NCBI GenBank assembly: GCA_036346395.1
Contig: CM070611.1
Span: 25,988,473 to 26,052,472, forward strand
Direction of reading: 5' to 3'
DNA from: Hsuehochloa calcarea
Taxonomy: Eukaryota > Streptophyta > Magnoliopsida > Poales > Poaceae
DNA: 64,000 nucleotides
The first letter of the stretch is position 1. The number at the start of each line of letters is the position of its first letter. The notes beneath the pieces were generated by a model. The model saw nothing but the letters and a program-made list of their open reading frames with translations, was not told where the DNA came from and searched no databases. A program made the position numbers and the translations under genes. Below are positions 12,694 through 25,385 of the stretch, one piece after another.

Positions 12694-13204
12694 TGTAACA
12701 GCCCCAATTTTAATAAACAGTAATTATATGCATTTTATATTATATTTGTTATTTCTGAAGCATTTGCATAAATTTTGCATTTGTAAATATCCTAATCAAA
12801 ATCTAATAGGTAACTCCAATCACAACTCCAAAGAGAGACAACAATTAATACTTAAGAAATTCTCTGGGAAATAATTTAATTAAGAACCTTACAATGTTTA
12901 TCATAAATAACAATCTTCTCAATACAAGTAACACAAGAATTTATTTACATCAGATCATATTATGTTTTACAACTTTGAGTAATTTACAAAATGTTAAAAT
13001 AAAACTTGCATTGCATGTCGCCTAAAGCCTTCCTGAAATCTTGCCACCCATCGTTGTCGGCCAAACCATCTTCTTCGACCCAATCCGAAACACCATTTGC
13101 AGCTCCATAGTTCGCCAACCAATCAAAAGACCATTAGTTGTTCAAGCAGTATAATAGAGTTAGAATAAAATAAATTGCCGTCAGTATACCATAGGAATCA
13201 TTGC

Positions 13205-13375
13205 GGTTCCCTGATCTACCTAGATTAGTCGGCACCTTGAGTACCGCGACTACCCATACCAACCTGGGTTAACCGGCATCTTGGCTTTTCAAGTCACCTA
13301 GGCTAACCCAGATTAGTCGGCACCAGGATACCCAAGATACCTAGACTAACCTAAGTAAATCGGCACCGTCTTATT
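13205..13375 (+). repeat. Array of short TCGGCACC-type repeats in D LTR
   Basis: About four imperfect units contain CCTAGA/CCTAGG, TTAGTC or TTAACC, and CGGCACC or CGGCATC, spaced roughly 40-50 bases apart. The same array is in the 3' LTR at about 19985-20145, so it predates the insertion. Confidence 0.7.
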
Positions 13376-15006
13376 TCCGTAGGTTCTCATCATTCGGCGT
13401 TTAGGGAAATCCAAAACCTACGTACACTGAATTGCCTCCACTGTCGCAAATCCATTGCATAATGAATTGCTAACCATTGGATCAAAAATGCCCAGCCCAA
13501 AAATATCTGGAGCCATCTGGATAAGCACTAATGCATGAGCATCATTAGCAATTTGCCATGGCAGCTAATTCATTTCACCAAGCCAAGCACCAGTCAAAGG
13601 AAATGGCGTAACCGAGCTACCAAAGCACCGTGGACAAGACAAATTTCTTCCAGAGATTTCCCAACCCACTGCAAAACCAGCAGAAGCAACACAATTCCTC
13701 CCCAGCAGCCAATTCCCTCAGCCACACCCCATTTCTTTCTCTTCTCAGAAGCAAGAACCGAAGGCAAAACCAGCCAAGCCGACACACAAGCCCAACATCA
13801 TTCAGTGCACCACCGAAGGGAATCAAGAGCAAGACAATCAAAGCAAAGGCCAGGAGCAAATCACCATGCCAAGCCAAGCCAGCATCACCATCATCAATCG
13901 ATCTCGCAACCACCAAGGCAAGCAAAGCAGCAGACAGCCAGAGCAAGAGGAGGAAGGAAGCCGGGGCCAGAACCGGAGGGAGCACCAGCAGAAGGGCACC
14001 AGAGGGGAGCACCAGCACAAAGCCAGCACTGCCACCCTCTTCTTCCAGCCCTAAAATCATCCAGAGGTAACCCCAGTACCCATCATCATGCACATCACTT
14101 GCACATCATCAATCATCAGATTTCAATAGAATCAACCCAGATATCAGTAGAACAATCCGTATAGCTCTCAGTTCATTTTCATCATCACAGAGCAGTAGGG
14201 GTAGGGTAGAGAGGGAGATCAGCCGAGGTCTTACCTCAGTGGCAACCGAACCCAACACCCACCTCCACCATCAGTAGCATTCACCACCTCAGTTGGACCT
14301 CCATGAGCATGCATACATAAATAATCAATAAGCATTAATCCTGAAATCAACTGGTTTTGCTAAAAATCAACATATCTGAAATCAATTAGAAAGGGAAAAT
14401 CGAGTCCAAGAGAGCCAAGCCAAGCCGAGAACGGGCGGCGAAGAGCAGTTCGGAGGAGCCAAAGGCTGGTGGCGGCGAGGCCGGGAGGCCGAGCCGCCAA
14501 ACCGAACATCGGAGTAGGCCGCGCCGTGGTGAGCGTCGGACCAAACCAGGTAGGGGACCCAATCCCGAGGGAAAACCAGATCCGGGCGGGCCTGGGACGC
14601 CAGGAGAACTTCGGCGCAGGCGCAACGCGCCAAGCCACCGAGGAGGAGGAGTAGAGAGGAGCCAGAGGCGGCGCATGGCCTCGGCAGACGGAGGAGGAGG
14701 AGGAGAAGGCGCAGGGCGCCGAGGCGGAAAGCAATGAGCCGGGAGAGAGAGAGCCTGGGACGGCAGCAGGCCACAAGCGGCGCTGCAGAATCGGCAAGGC
14801 CAGCCAGAAACCAAGAGCAGGGAGCGAGAGGCGGAGAGGCGGAGAGTGAGGAAGGGAGAAGAGAGTCGGCCGAGAGGAATCGGCAGAGAGTCAAGGGGAG
14901 AAGGAAGCATCGGCAGAGAGATGAGGAAGGAAGAAGGGAGCGTCGGCCAAGAGAGAAACCGAGAGATAGAAGAGAGGAAGTGTCGGCCGGCATTAGAGAG
15001 AGATAG

Positions 15007-15030
15007 AGAAAGAGAGAGAGAGAGAGGAAG
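15007..15030 (+). repeat. GA microsatellite in D 5' LTR
   Basis: A short run of alternating AG dinucleotides. The counterpart in the 3' LTR is at about 21756-21778. Confidence 0.8.
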
Positions 15031-16317
15031 TGATTAGGGTTTAAAATAAACATTAGGGATTAAGGGTTGAATAAAAATTTGAATTAAAGGATTAGTGTAA
15101 ATAAATTTCAATATATAGCAATGGCTATAACTTTAACCAGTCCTTAAGAAATTGATTTTTTTTATTAAATTAAAATCTATACTTAAGTGCATCTAGAATC
15201 ATAACCTCATTAATATGTAATTATCATGCATTTTTGAGCATTTTGGATTTCTCGATTTTATCGGTATTTATTCGCTATTGTATTTTCTTTTAGATTCCGA
15301 ATTGCGCGACGTGAACGATAATGTCTACAATAGTGAACAAGTGGACTTCTACCAAGGCAAGCTTCCTCTCTGCACCATGTTGATCCTAATCTTTTGAATC
15401 AGATTTATAAAATACGGTGAATCTTACTGTTGCATGCAATTTTCTAAAATTATTTATGCTCTGTTCCTAGTTAGTTATAACTGAACTTATGGCTTACCTT
15501 GAATCGATCATACACTCAACCTAAGGTAGTTTGTGGTGATATAATACTTAATTTCAATTTTGCTTAGCCATGCAATCCATAGAACAGTAGTGTTTGGCGA
15601 GCTTATCTTGTCAAACACAGGGAACAACAAATACATTTTTATTTTTGTTGATTCTTTGTTCATTTATTTAAATCAAATGAATCTAAATCTTGTTGTTAAA
15701 CTTAATTCAAATCGGACAAGTGGATGCTAGTGATGGTGCCTAGTGCACGAGAATGGGAACCGTGGATGTCTTGTGCAGGTTGATTAAGGACCAACTCGAC
15801 GCCCAATTCAAGCCCCAGTACATTTCCACACGCAGTGTATGGGCGCTGTTTGGTTAAGTAAAGGGTTAATATTATTGAGTTGGATACTGAGAGTAAGGAC
15901 ATGTGTATTGATTTCATATGGCATAGATGCTTAAGTCTTGGGCCGTGTCGTATGCCATGTGGAGCTTATATCGATATCGATGTTCTTAGAAGGGTAAGGG
16001 CGTAGATGTGTTACATCGCATGTACGCACCTTCAGGCCCGATCATGTGTAATATGTGTGGCTAACACGAGTTTGCATTTAATTGACTGGTCGGCATTCCC
16101 TGTACAACATGTGAACCTCGGTTGAATATATGCTATCAGTCGTTGTTTAATCGGGATCAGTTTCACATGGGTTATCCAACTCAATAGTGTCAACTTGTTG
16201 AAAAATACCAAATCTTAGTTTACCCGGCCGGCATACCAAAGGCAGTGTGCTATTATTCCGGAGGCTTACGGGCTAACTAAGTCGTGTGGGTAAAGATGTA
16301 CACCTGCAGGATTAAAA

Positions 16318-16329
16318 CTATTCGAATAG
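16318..16329. promoter_or_regulatory. Conserved 12-bp palindrome CTATTCGAATAG
   Basis: This perfect inverted repeat also occurs at 23073-23084 (D 3' LTR), 32265-32276 (C 5' LTR) and 63966-63977 (C-like LTR). In each it sits beside GCAGG, GTGTGGGTA and GGCATACCAAAGG elements in the same order relative to LTR orientation. A cis-regulatory role is inference. Confidence 0.55.
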
Positions 16330-16412
16330 CCGTGTCCACGATTCTGGACAACGCTTGGATTGATGTCACCAGATAGAATTTGCTCTAATTTTGGGTTTTG
16401 GGAATTATTAAT

Positions 16413-16528
16413 TTCGGCATGATAGTGAGTCATGCAATTTATTGTTAGTGGTTGTAGCCACTTGATTTGTTTCGACATGATAGTGAGTCATGCAATTTAT
16501 TGTTAGTGCTTGTAGCCACTTGATTTTG
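16413..16528 (+). repeat. 58-bp tandem duplication in D 5' LTR
   Basis: Two units begin at TTCGGCATGATAG and TTCGACATGATAG and differ at few positions. The pair is also present in the 3' LTR (23169-23283). Confidence 0.85.
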
Positions 16529-17180
16529 ATACTAATTATGATCATACTTTTATTTAATTACTGTTTTAATCCAAATTGATTTATTAAATTGCTTTACTAA
16601 AACCTAGCAAGTGTAGGTTAAGATGTATTGCTTTCGCAAAATTTAACCATTATAACCTTCTGTTGTTAACCTTATGCATCTATAAATTCTAATCCTTTGT
16701 ATAGGACCTCTCGGACACTTTATTTTAAATAGTTTGTGTAAGTCTTCTTGAGTACCTTCCGTACTCGGTGGAATTTTCCACTTGTTGCGGTAAAGAACGC
16801 CTAGAAATATTTCAAATTGAAGCGATTACGGAAACTTGGCTTTAATCCCATCAAGTTGCCCTTGGGTTGTGGCGCCCACTTGGATTTTATTTTATTACTA
16901 CATTTCCATTTATGGTTTACTTAATGTTTCATTGTAAATTTTTATTAATGTATTCCAATCGTATGCTTGTGATATAATGTTGTAAGGATATGTCTATGTT
17001 AGCGACTCATCCCGGAGCTAACATGAGAGGCATATCAGGAACTGAATATTGGAATTGTACCTTGTTAATGATTATACTTCTAGTATTATTTTTAATTGAG
17101 ACTTGATTGTTCTTGATTAAAAATTTTACTTTTGGTATGATTATTAATTTGGTATAAATCTCAATATTCGGGTCCTCACA

Positions 17181-19461
17181 CGTTAGTATCAGAAATGTGT
17201 TGATCAGAGGTTAAAGCCGTAGCAATGGACGATGTTAGGAATTTGGTTTGCAAAAAGTATTTTCAAAACTAGCAAAAATTTGGGCCAAAAATATAAGTAA
17301 TATGATTCTTTTCTTTCTTACCCATCCTAGCATCTAATTCTTATCTCATAATTCATTTGATTTGTGCAAAGCAAATTTTCTCCGTTGTTCGTCCCTTTTC
17401 TCCAACAGTAGACCCGCTAAGTAGTCAACTGGTGAGGACAATGGTGGCAAGCCGAGAAGATGTTGTTTTCTCGCAAGATTAGGATTAATTTAGGGATTAT
17501 TGTTAGATTATATACACCCTAATTATATTGTAGACGCTAAATTTTGGAAAATGATCATTTAGTCTCTTTTGTTTCCAAATAGTTGCGCATCGCCTACAGG
17601 CAGCATGTATAGCAATTATATCGGAAACTAATTGTGGTTCATTTGAATCTTGTACTGGCCTTGAGCCTTAGTACACCCATTTGGATTTTCAGTTGCATGG
17701 TTTTGGAATTATGCATCCATAATAGGAATTATTGTCTAAGGGTTGTCCGCTTACTTATCTTATGCTCATTCTCTCCTCATTTCATTTCTTATGCACCAAC
17801 ATGTTTAAGGGGGGTAGAGAATGCCCCAAGATATGTGTTAGGCACCATAATTCCTATACTTTGATCATGCATATAGTGGTATGTTAATTTAAGCATATCT
17901 TATTATTCAGGTTGTTAGCAAGAATCATAACTAAAAAGGATTTTTATAAATTAAGATGTATGATTAGTATTTCATATTGAAGTTAGAAGCATGAAAATGA
18001 CTAGTTTATAGCTTATTAAATTGAAATTTGCTTTAGCTTAAGATTGTTAACTAAATTAGAATTTAACAACTTGCCATGCTTATATAGATTTCTTGTTTGA
18101 ACTTAAAAATTTGAAAGTCATCGATGTGTAGTTTGATATGTAGATTGTTGTAAAATTAAACATGTCTATCTTTTAAATTGTTAATGAGTGTAGATGTCAT
18201 AGCATGAGCTGATGATAGTTTATTTTCATTGCTATTCAATTAAAAGTATTTAAGACAGAGTAGGTTATACCGGTAATTCTATGCTCTTTGTCATAGCAAA
18301 ACGTCATTGCTTGTTATTGAGTAATTTTGACTTAGATAGCTGGAACTGTACACTAGTGTCCTTAAGTAATCATAATCTTGAGAATTTTATTTGAGCATGG
18401 TAGTGTTTATTTCCCAAATATATTTTTCCCAAAAGATTAATGAATTTGTTTTGTCTAGGAATTAATTTGAATACCTTGCAAAACTGTTCTAGCCATTTTT
18501 GAAATCTAGAATTAATAGGAAGGTTTAAACTGCTAGTACCCAGTTTTCTAGAGTTTAGTATCACCTAACTAACCTGCCATAAGTTTTCTGGAATTTTTGA
18601 ACTTAATTTCATTAGTGTTGGAGCCCTAGGACTTGTTTTCTGTCTGAATTGATTTATCGACCAAAACCTGAACATGATGTGTAGAATAAATTCTTCTGAT
18701 AATGTTAGAATCCTAACAATACTCTTGAATTTACCTAGCTAATTTAGTAATTTTTCCAAGCTCTAGTTGTTCACCAGTAGCAGTTAAAAACGAATGGTGA
18801 AATTAATTGTTTTGGTTGTTAAGGACCAGATCATGGTAGTATGAATTCATATTATTTGTTAAATCATCTGCTCACCCAATCTCAATAAAATTGGTTGGTT
18901 ATAGTTTGGTAGAATCATGTAAGTAGGCATGTGAATCCTTGCATTCATTATATAACTCTAATTTTTCCAGAAATTGATTGCATTTTTGCATCCCTGCATG
19001 CATTCATCTAATACATTTTTCTCCAAATCGGGCAATTAGACTTAGCAAAACAAGGGTTAAGTGAGACTACCAGCAACCCTGCTTTGTCTTCTCTAAGTCT
19101 GTATACAACCTTCCTATATTATACTAGTTTACCATTTAACCAACCATTATGAACCCTCTCTTTAGGTAACCTCTTCTCTCGTAGACAGTTGGTAGATTTT
19201 CATCCTACCGGAAGAAGAGGTGAAGCTCGACATGTTTGAAGTACTTTCGAATCAAGAAAGGAAAGGTTAAACAAAACTTTCCTGTTTAGAACCTAAAACT
19301 GAAGGATAGCCTCACATGATTCGGATTTGAGTTCGGGTTGTGAATAAAAATCCGAAGTGTGACCCTAGGACCAAACCTAGCTAGATTGCCATAGCCTTTC
19401 GTTCCCAATTTCTGAACCACCGGAATCTCGGGGACGAGATTCTGTTTAAGGGGGGTAGGTT
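17181..19461 (+). mobile_element. Non-coding internal region of element D
   Basis: A degenerate primer site, TTAGTATCAGAA (17183-17194), lies two bases after the LTR. Frames are below 80 codons and none resembles gag or pol. The last about 60 bases carry the gypsy-typical GGGGACGAGATTCTG followed by the PPT AAGGGGGGTAGGT (19448-19460). Confidence 0.85.
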
Positions 19462-22400
19462 TGTAACAGCCCCAATTTTAATAAACAGTAATTATATGCA
19501 TTTTATATTATATTTGTTATTTCTGAAGCATTTGCATAAATTTTGCATTTGTAAATATCCTAATCAAAATCTAATAGGTAACTCCAATCACAACTCCAAA
19601 GAGAGACAACAATTAATACTTAAGAAATTCTCTGGGAAATAATTTAATTAAGAACCTTACAATGTTTATCATAAATAACAATCTTCTCAATACAAGTAAC
19701 ACAAGAATTTATTTACATCAGATCATATTATGTTTTACAACTTTGAGTAATTTACAAAATGTTAAAATAAAACTTGCATTGCATGTCGCCTAAAGCCTTC
19801 CGTGAAATCTTGCCAGTCCATCGTTGTCCAGCCAAACCATCTTCTTCGACCCAATCCGAAACACCATTTGCAGCTCCATAGTTCGCCAACCAATCAAAAG
19901 ACCATTAGTTGTTCAAGCAGTATAATAGAGTTAGAATAAAATAAATTGCCGTCAGTATACCATAGGAATCATTGCGGTTCCCTGATCTACCTAGATTAGT
20001 CGGCACCTTGAGTACCGCGACTACCCATACCAACACGGGTTAACCAAGCATCTTGGCTTTTCAAGTCACCTAGGCTAACCTGCATTAGTCGGCACCGGGA
20101 TACCCAAGATACCTAGACTAACCTAAGTAAATCGGCACCGCCTTATTTCCGTAGGTTCTCATCATTCGGCGCTTAGGGAAATCCAAAACCTCGTTATCTT
20201 GAATTGCCTCCATCGTCGCAAATCCATTGCATAATGAATTGCTAACCATTGGATCAAAATGCCCGACCAAAAATATCCGGAGCCATCCGGATAAGCACTA
20301 ATGCATGAGCATCATTAGCAATTTGCCATGGCAGCTAATTCATTTCACCAAGCCAAGCACCACCAAAGGAAATGGCGAACCGAGCGATCAAAGCACTGTG
20401 GACAGACCACGGCCCTTCCGAGATTTCCCAACCCATCGCAAAACCAAAGAAGCAACACAATTCCTCCCACAGCCCAATTCCTCACCACACCCCATTTCTT
20501 TCTCTTCTCGTAAGCAAGAACCAAGGCAAAACCACCAAGCCGACACACAAGCCCAACATCATTGATTGGCACCACCAAGGAATCAAGAGCAAGACAATCA
20601 AAGCAAAGGCCAGAGCAAATCACCATGCCAAGCCAAGCCAAATCACCATCATCAATCGATGTCGCAACCACCAAGGCAAGCCAAAGAGCAGCAGCAGCTC
20701 AGAGCAAGAGGAGGAAGGAAGCCAGAGCCAGAACCGGAGGGAGCACCAGCAGAAGGGCACCAGAGGGGAGCACCAAAGACAAAGCCAAAGATCGCCACCC
20801 TCTTCTTCCAAATTTCTAAAATCATCCAGAGGTAACCCCATACCCATCATCATGCACATCACTTGCACATCATCAATCATCGATTTCAATAGAATCAACC
20901 GGATATCGAGAGAACAATCCGTATAGCTCTCGGTTCATTTTCATCATCACAGAGCAAGGTGGGGTAGGGTAGAGAGGAGATCGGTACCGAGGTCTTACCT
21001 CGGTGGCAACCAACCCAACACCCACCTCCACCATCGAGAGCATTCACCACCTCGCTTGGACCTCCATGAGCATGCATACATAAATAATCAATAAGCATTA
21101 ATCCCAAATCAAGCGGTTTTGCTAAAAATCAACATATCTGAAATCAATTAGAAAGGGGGAAAATCGAGTCGATGCAGTTGCCAAGCCGAACGGGCGGCGA
21201 GCAGCAGAGGGCCGCTCGAGGAGCCAAAGCGGCGGCGGCCGGGAGGCCGAGCCGCCAAACCGAACTTCAGTAGGCCGCGCCGTGGTGAGCGTCGGACCAA
21301 ACCAGGTAGGGGACCCAATCCCGAGGGAAACCAGATCCGGGCAGGCACTGGGCGCCAGGAGAACTTCAGCGGCGCGCGCAACGCGCCAAGCCACCGAGGG
21401 GGAGGAGAGGAGAGGAGCCAGAGGCGCCGCATGGCCTCGGGCCGCACGGAGGAGGAGGAGGAGAAAGCGCAGGCGCCGAGGGGGAAAGCAATGAGCCGGA
21501 GTGAGAGAGCCTGGGACGGCAGCTGGCCAGCGTCGGCTGTCGGAATCAAGCGGCGGCCAAGCAGAAACCAAGAGCAGGAGCGAGAGGCGAGAGGCGGAGA
21601 GTGAGGAAGGGAGAAGAGAGTCGGTAGAGAGGAATCGGCAGAGAGTCAAGGGAGAAGGAAGCATCGGCGGAGAGATGAGGAAGGAAGAAGGGAGCGTCGG
21701 CCAAGAGAGAAACCAGAGATAGAAGAGAGGAAGTGTCACGGCATTAGAGAGAGATAGAGAAAGAGAGAGAGAGAGAGGAAGTGATTAGGGTTTAAAATAA
21801 ACATTAGGGATTAAGGGTTGAATAAAAATTTGAAATAAAGGATTAGTGTAAATAAATTTCAATATATAGCAATGGCTATAACTTTAACCAGTCCTTAAGA
21901 AATTGATTTTTTTTATTAAATTAAAATCTATACTTAAGTGCATCTAGAATCATAACCTCATTAATATGTAATTATCATGCATTTTTGAGCATTTTGGATT
22001 TCTCGATTTTATCGGTATTTATTCGCTATTGTATTTTCTTTTAGATTCCGAATTGCGCGACGTGAACGATAATGTCTACAATAGTGAACAAGTGGACTTC
22101 TACCAAGGCAAGCTTCCTCTCTGCACCATGTTGATCCTAATCTTTTGAACTGTAGATTTATAAAATACAGTGATACTGTTGCATGCAATTTTCTAAAAAT
22201 TATTTATGCTCTGTTCCTAGTTAGCTATAACCAGAACTTATGGCTTACCTTGAATCGATCATACACTCAACCTAAGGTAGTTTGTGGTGATATAATACTT
22301 AATTTCAATTTTGCTTAGCCATGCAGTCCATAGAACGGTAGTGTTTGGCGAGCTTATCTTGTCAAACACGGGAACAACAAATACATTTTTATTTTTGTTG

Positions 22401-23943
22401 ATTCTTTGTTCGATTTATTTAAATCAAATGAATCTAAATCTTGTTGTTAAACTTAATTCAAATCTGGACAAGTGGATGCTAGTGATGGTGCCTAGTGCGA
22501 GAATGGGAAGCTGTGGATGTCTTATGCAGGTTGATTAAGGATGAACTCGACGGCCCAATTCAAGCCCCAACGTACTTCCACACGCAGTGTATGGGCGCTG
22601 TTTGGTTAAGTAAAGGGTTAATATTATTGAGTTGGATACAGGAGAGTAAGGACATGTGTATTGATTTCATATGGCATAGATGCTTAAGTCTTGGGCCGTG
22701 TCGTATGCCATGTGGAGCTTATATCGATATCGGATGTTCTTAGAAGGGTAAGGGCGTAGATGTGTTACATCGCATGTACGCACCTTGAGGCCCGATCATG
22801 TGTAATATGTGTGGCTAACACGAGTTTGCATTTAATTGACTGGGTCGGCATTCCCTGTACAACATGTGAACCTCGGTTGAATATATGCTATCAGTCGTTG
22901 TTTAATCGGGATCGATTTCACATGGGTTATCCAACTCAATAGTGTCAACTTGTTGAAAATACCAAATCTTAGTTTACGGCACGGCATACCAAAGGCGGTG
23001 TGCTATTATTCCGAGGCTTACGGGCTAACTAAGTCGTGTGGGTAAAGATGTACACCCTGCGCAGGATTAAAACTATTCGAATAGCCGTGTCCACGATTCT
23101 GGACAACGCTTGGATTGATGTCACCAGTATAGAATTTGCTCTAATTTTGGGTTTTGGGAATTATTAATTTGGCATGATAGTGAGTCATGCAATTTATTGT
23201 TAGTGGTTGTAGCCACTTGATTTGTTTCGACATGATAGTGAGTCATGCAATTTATTGTTAGTGCTTGTAGCCACTTGATTTTGATACTAATTATGATCAT
23301 ACTTTTATTTAATTACTGTTTTAATCCAAATTGATTTATTAAATTGCTTTACTAAAACCTAGCAAGTGTAGGTTAAGATGTATTGCTTTCGCAAAATTTA
23401 ACCATTATAACCTTCCCGTTGTTAACCTTATGCATCTATAAATTCTAATCCTTTGTATAGGACCTCTCGGACACTTTATTTTAAATAGTTTGTGTAAGTC
23501 TTCTTTGAGTACCTTCCGTACTCAAGTGGAATTTTCCACTTGTTGCGTAAAGAACGCCTAGAAATATTTCAAATTGAAGCGATTACGGAAACTTGGCTTT
23601 AATCCCACTCAAGTTGCCCTTGGGTTGTGGCGCCCAATCGGAGATTTTATTTTATTACTGCTTTCCATTTATGGTTTACTTAATGTTTCATTGTAAATTT
23701 TTATTAATGTATTCCAATCGTGTATGCTTGTGATATAATGTTGTAAGGATATGTCTATGTTAGCGACTCATCCCGAGCTAACATGAGAGGCATATCAGGA
23801 ACTGAATATTGGAATTGTACCTTGTTAATGATTATACTTCTAGTATTATTTTTAATTGAGACTTGATTGTTCTTGATTAAAAATTTTACTTTTGGTATGA
23901 TTATTAATTTGGTATAAATCTCCAATATTCCGGGGTCCTCACA
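19462..23943 (+). repeat. 3' LTR of element D
   Basis: The 4482-bp partner of 12694-17180 has the same termini. It is followed by the target duplication GTGGA. Many differences from the 5' LTR are one- or two-base indels at CCGG or CGG sites rather than dispersed substitutions. Confidence 0.95.
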
Positions 23944-23948
23944 GTGGA

Positions 23949-24688
23949 GAAGGCGACCTGTACATCCAGCGAAAGACCACAACATCAAAGTGGGTCCCAC
24001 ATGGCGCAGAGAAGCTCGCCGAGTGAGGAATTGGTAAGGGGAGCACTTACTAGCGCTGGAGACGAAGTGTGGGCTTTTCGGCCGAAAATGGGAGGATCCA
24101 AAATCCAACCGCTACCTGAGGGCACAAGCCAAATTGGGTGAGGTTTAACAACCACCGAGGTGAGAGGAAACAGTGGGAGCAAGAGTCGGGGAGAGAAAGC
24201 CTCTGGAGTACCGCCTTCACCGTGGAGCTCGAAGCTCAGTAATGGCTGCCGAGCTGGTTTTGACGAATGGAGCTCGAGCAAGCCACAACCAAGCGTGCTA
24301 GAGCTGCGTGGTGTTTAAAGGAATCCAAGGAAAGGCCGGAGGGAATTATATAGTGGTGGGAGCGAATGAGGGAGCTTGGGCAGCCCCACGGTCATGCCCG
24401 CTAGTATGGGCACTCCGAGCACGATGGGAGCAGGTGAGGAGCAGAGGAAGGAGAGTTCGGGGGCGACATCACGTTGCGCATTTAATGCTTGGAGCTGTTG
24501 GCGAGGACGCAGAGGGGACAGGGCACTGCCCCAGGCCCTGCGCATGCCATGGCCCACTCAGCTGCGACGCTCGCGCGAGCGCGAGGAAGGAGACGACGGG
24601 CCACTGTCGGATTTTGATCATGCGGCTCCCCCGTGATCGAATCAGCACCGCTTCGCGCCAACGTGGACCACGCGATGTCAATCCGACG
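23949..24688 (-). repeat. 3' LTR of element C, middle segment
   Basis: This aligns with 33362-34103 of the 5' LTR, including CGACCTGTACATCC, TTTTCGGCCGAAAATGGG and CACGCGATGTC. A minus-strand TATA-like CTATATAA is present near 24347-24355. The frames at 24308-24784 and on the opposite strand are LTR sequence. It is interrupted by the TRIM at 24689. Confidence 0.9.
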
Positions 24689-25385
24689 GTAATACCCCGA
24701 CCTGCTCGTAGTGTGGCCCATGTGGCCCATGAGGAGTTGTGTGGTGGGATTAGTCCCACATTGCTTGTCTCAAGTGAGTTATAGTAGTATATAATGCCTG
24801 TTGGATCCAAATGTAGCACCTCCGGGTTAACCCTTTTACACGAAGCGAGGACGAAAGTGTAAGTGAGGTGCTATGTGTGGCGAGTCCGCCCACGCTGGTC
24901 GGGCATTGAGCCGATTTTGGGTCGTGGTGTTATAGATGGTATCGAGCATCAACCTTCACAGACGGGCGTGCGGGGACAGGGGCCGGCATATGGCGATGGC
25001 ACATGTGGGCCCAGTGGACACATGGCATGGCATATGTGCTCGTGACCGGACGCACTGACGTGTCTTGAGGGGTGGTTACGGGCATTTGCCGCGTATGCAG
25101 ATATCTTTGTCGAGCGCGCCACTTGAGGGGGTGAATGTAATACCCCGGCCTGCTTGTAGTGTGGCCCATGTGGCCCATGAGGAGTTGTGTGGTGGGATTA
25201 GTCCCACATTGCTTGTCTCAAGTGAGTTGTAGTAGTATATAATGCCTGTTGGATCCAAACGTAGCACCTCCGGGTTAACCCTTTTACACGAAGCGAGGAC
25301 GAAAGTGTAAGTGAGGTGCTATGTGTGGGCGGGTCCGCCCCACGGTGGGCTGGGCATTGAGCCGATTTTGGGTCAGGGTGTTACA
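24689..25385 (+). mobile_element. TRIM (miniature LTR retrotransposon)
   Basis: Two about 250-bp LTRs (24689-24934 and 25136-25385) flank a 201-bp internal region. A PBS-like TGGTATCGAGC (24937-24947) follows the left LTR and the PPT GAGGGGGTGAA (25125-25135) precedes the right one. The right LTR reads TGTAATACCCC...GGGTGTTACA; the left one lacks the first T and ends TATA rather than TACA. Both contain TATATAATG, a probable TATA box. There is no coding capacity. No target duplication is evident. Its termini match those of LARD-A, suggesting the same mobilising machinery. Confidence 0.88.

Larger units (their letters stand above)
12694..17180 (+). repeat. 5' LTR of element D
   Basis: The 4487-bp repeat pairs with 19462-23943. 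It contains an array of TCGGCACC-containing repeats (13205-13375), a GC-rich purine-biased region with a GA microsatellite (about 14640-15030), a two-unit 58-bp tandem repeat (16413-16528) and a perfect palindrome CTATTCGAATAG (16318-16329). Large frames on both strands (13535-14164, 13617-14093, 14382-15053) overlap one another and are disrupted in the other LTR, so none is called as a gene. Confidence 0.95.
12694..23943 (+). mobile_element. Non-coding LTR retrotransposon with 4.5-kb LTRs (element D)
   Basis: The 11.25-kb element consists of two about 4.48-kb LTRs around only about 2.28 kb of internal sequence. The target duplication is GTGGA. LTR ends read TGTAACAGCCCC and GGGGTCCTCACA, nearly the same as element C (TGTAACATCCC / GGGGTCCTCACA). 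A degenerate PBS (17183-17194) and a strong PPT (19448-19460) give the + orientation. The internal part has no gag or pol frame; only a gypsy-like 3' end (CTCGGGGACGAGATTCTG) before the PPT is recognisable. It is best read as a LARD that relied on a C-like autonomous element. Confidence 0.94.

Noticed and set aside
12052..12874. Set of 60-130 codon frames in several frames
   Set aside because: GC-rich LTR sequence of element C, mirrored at 32771-33260 with different breaks. All frames are open because stop codons are rare in this composition.
13535..15053. Long overlapping frames on both strands (209, 158, 146, 223, 174 codons)
   Set aside because: They lie in the GC-rich, purine-biased part of the D LTR. 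The matching LTR region (20305-21739) breaks or shifts them, composition is low complexity, and no domain is recognised.
24308..24819. 158-codon frame and antisense 116-codon frame
   Set aside because: Spans C LTR and the TRIM LTR, so it crosses a transposon junction and cannot be an ancestral gene.
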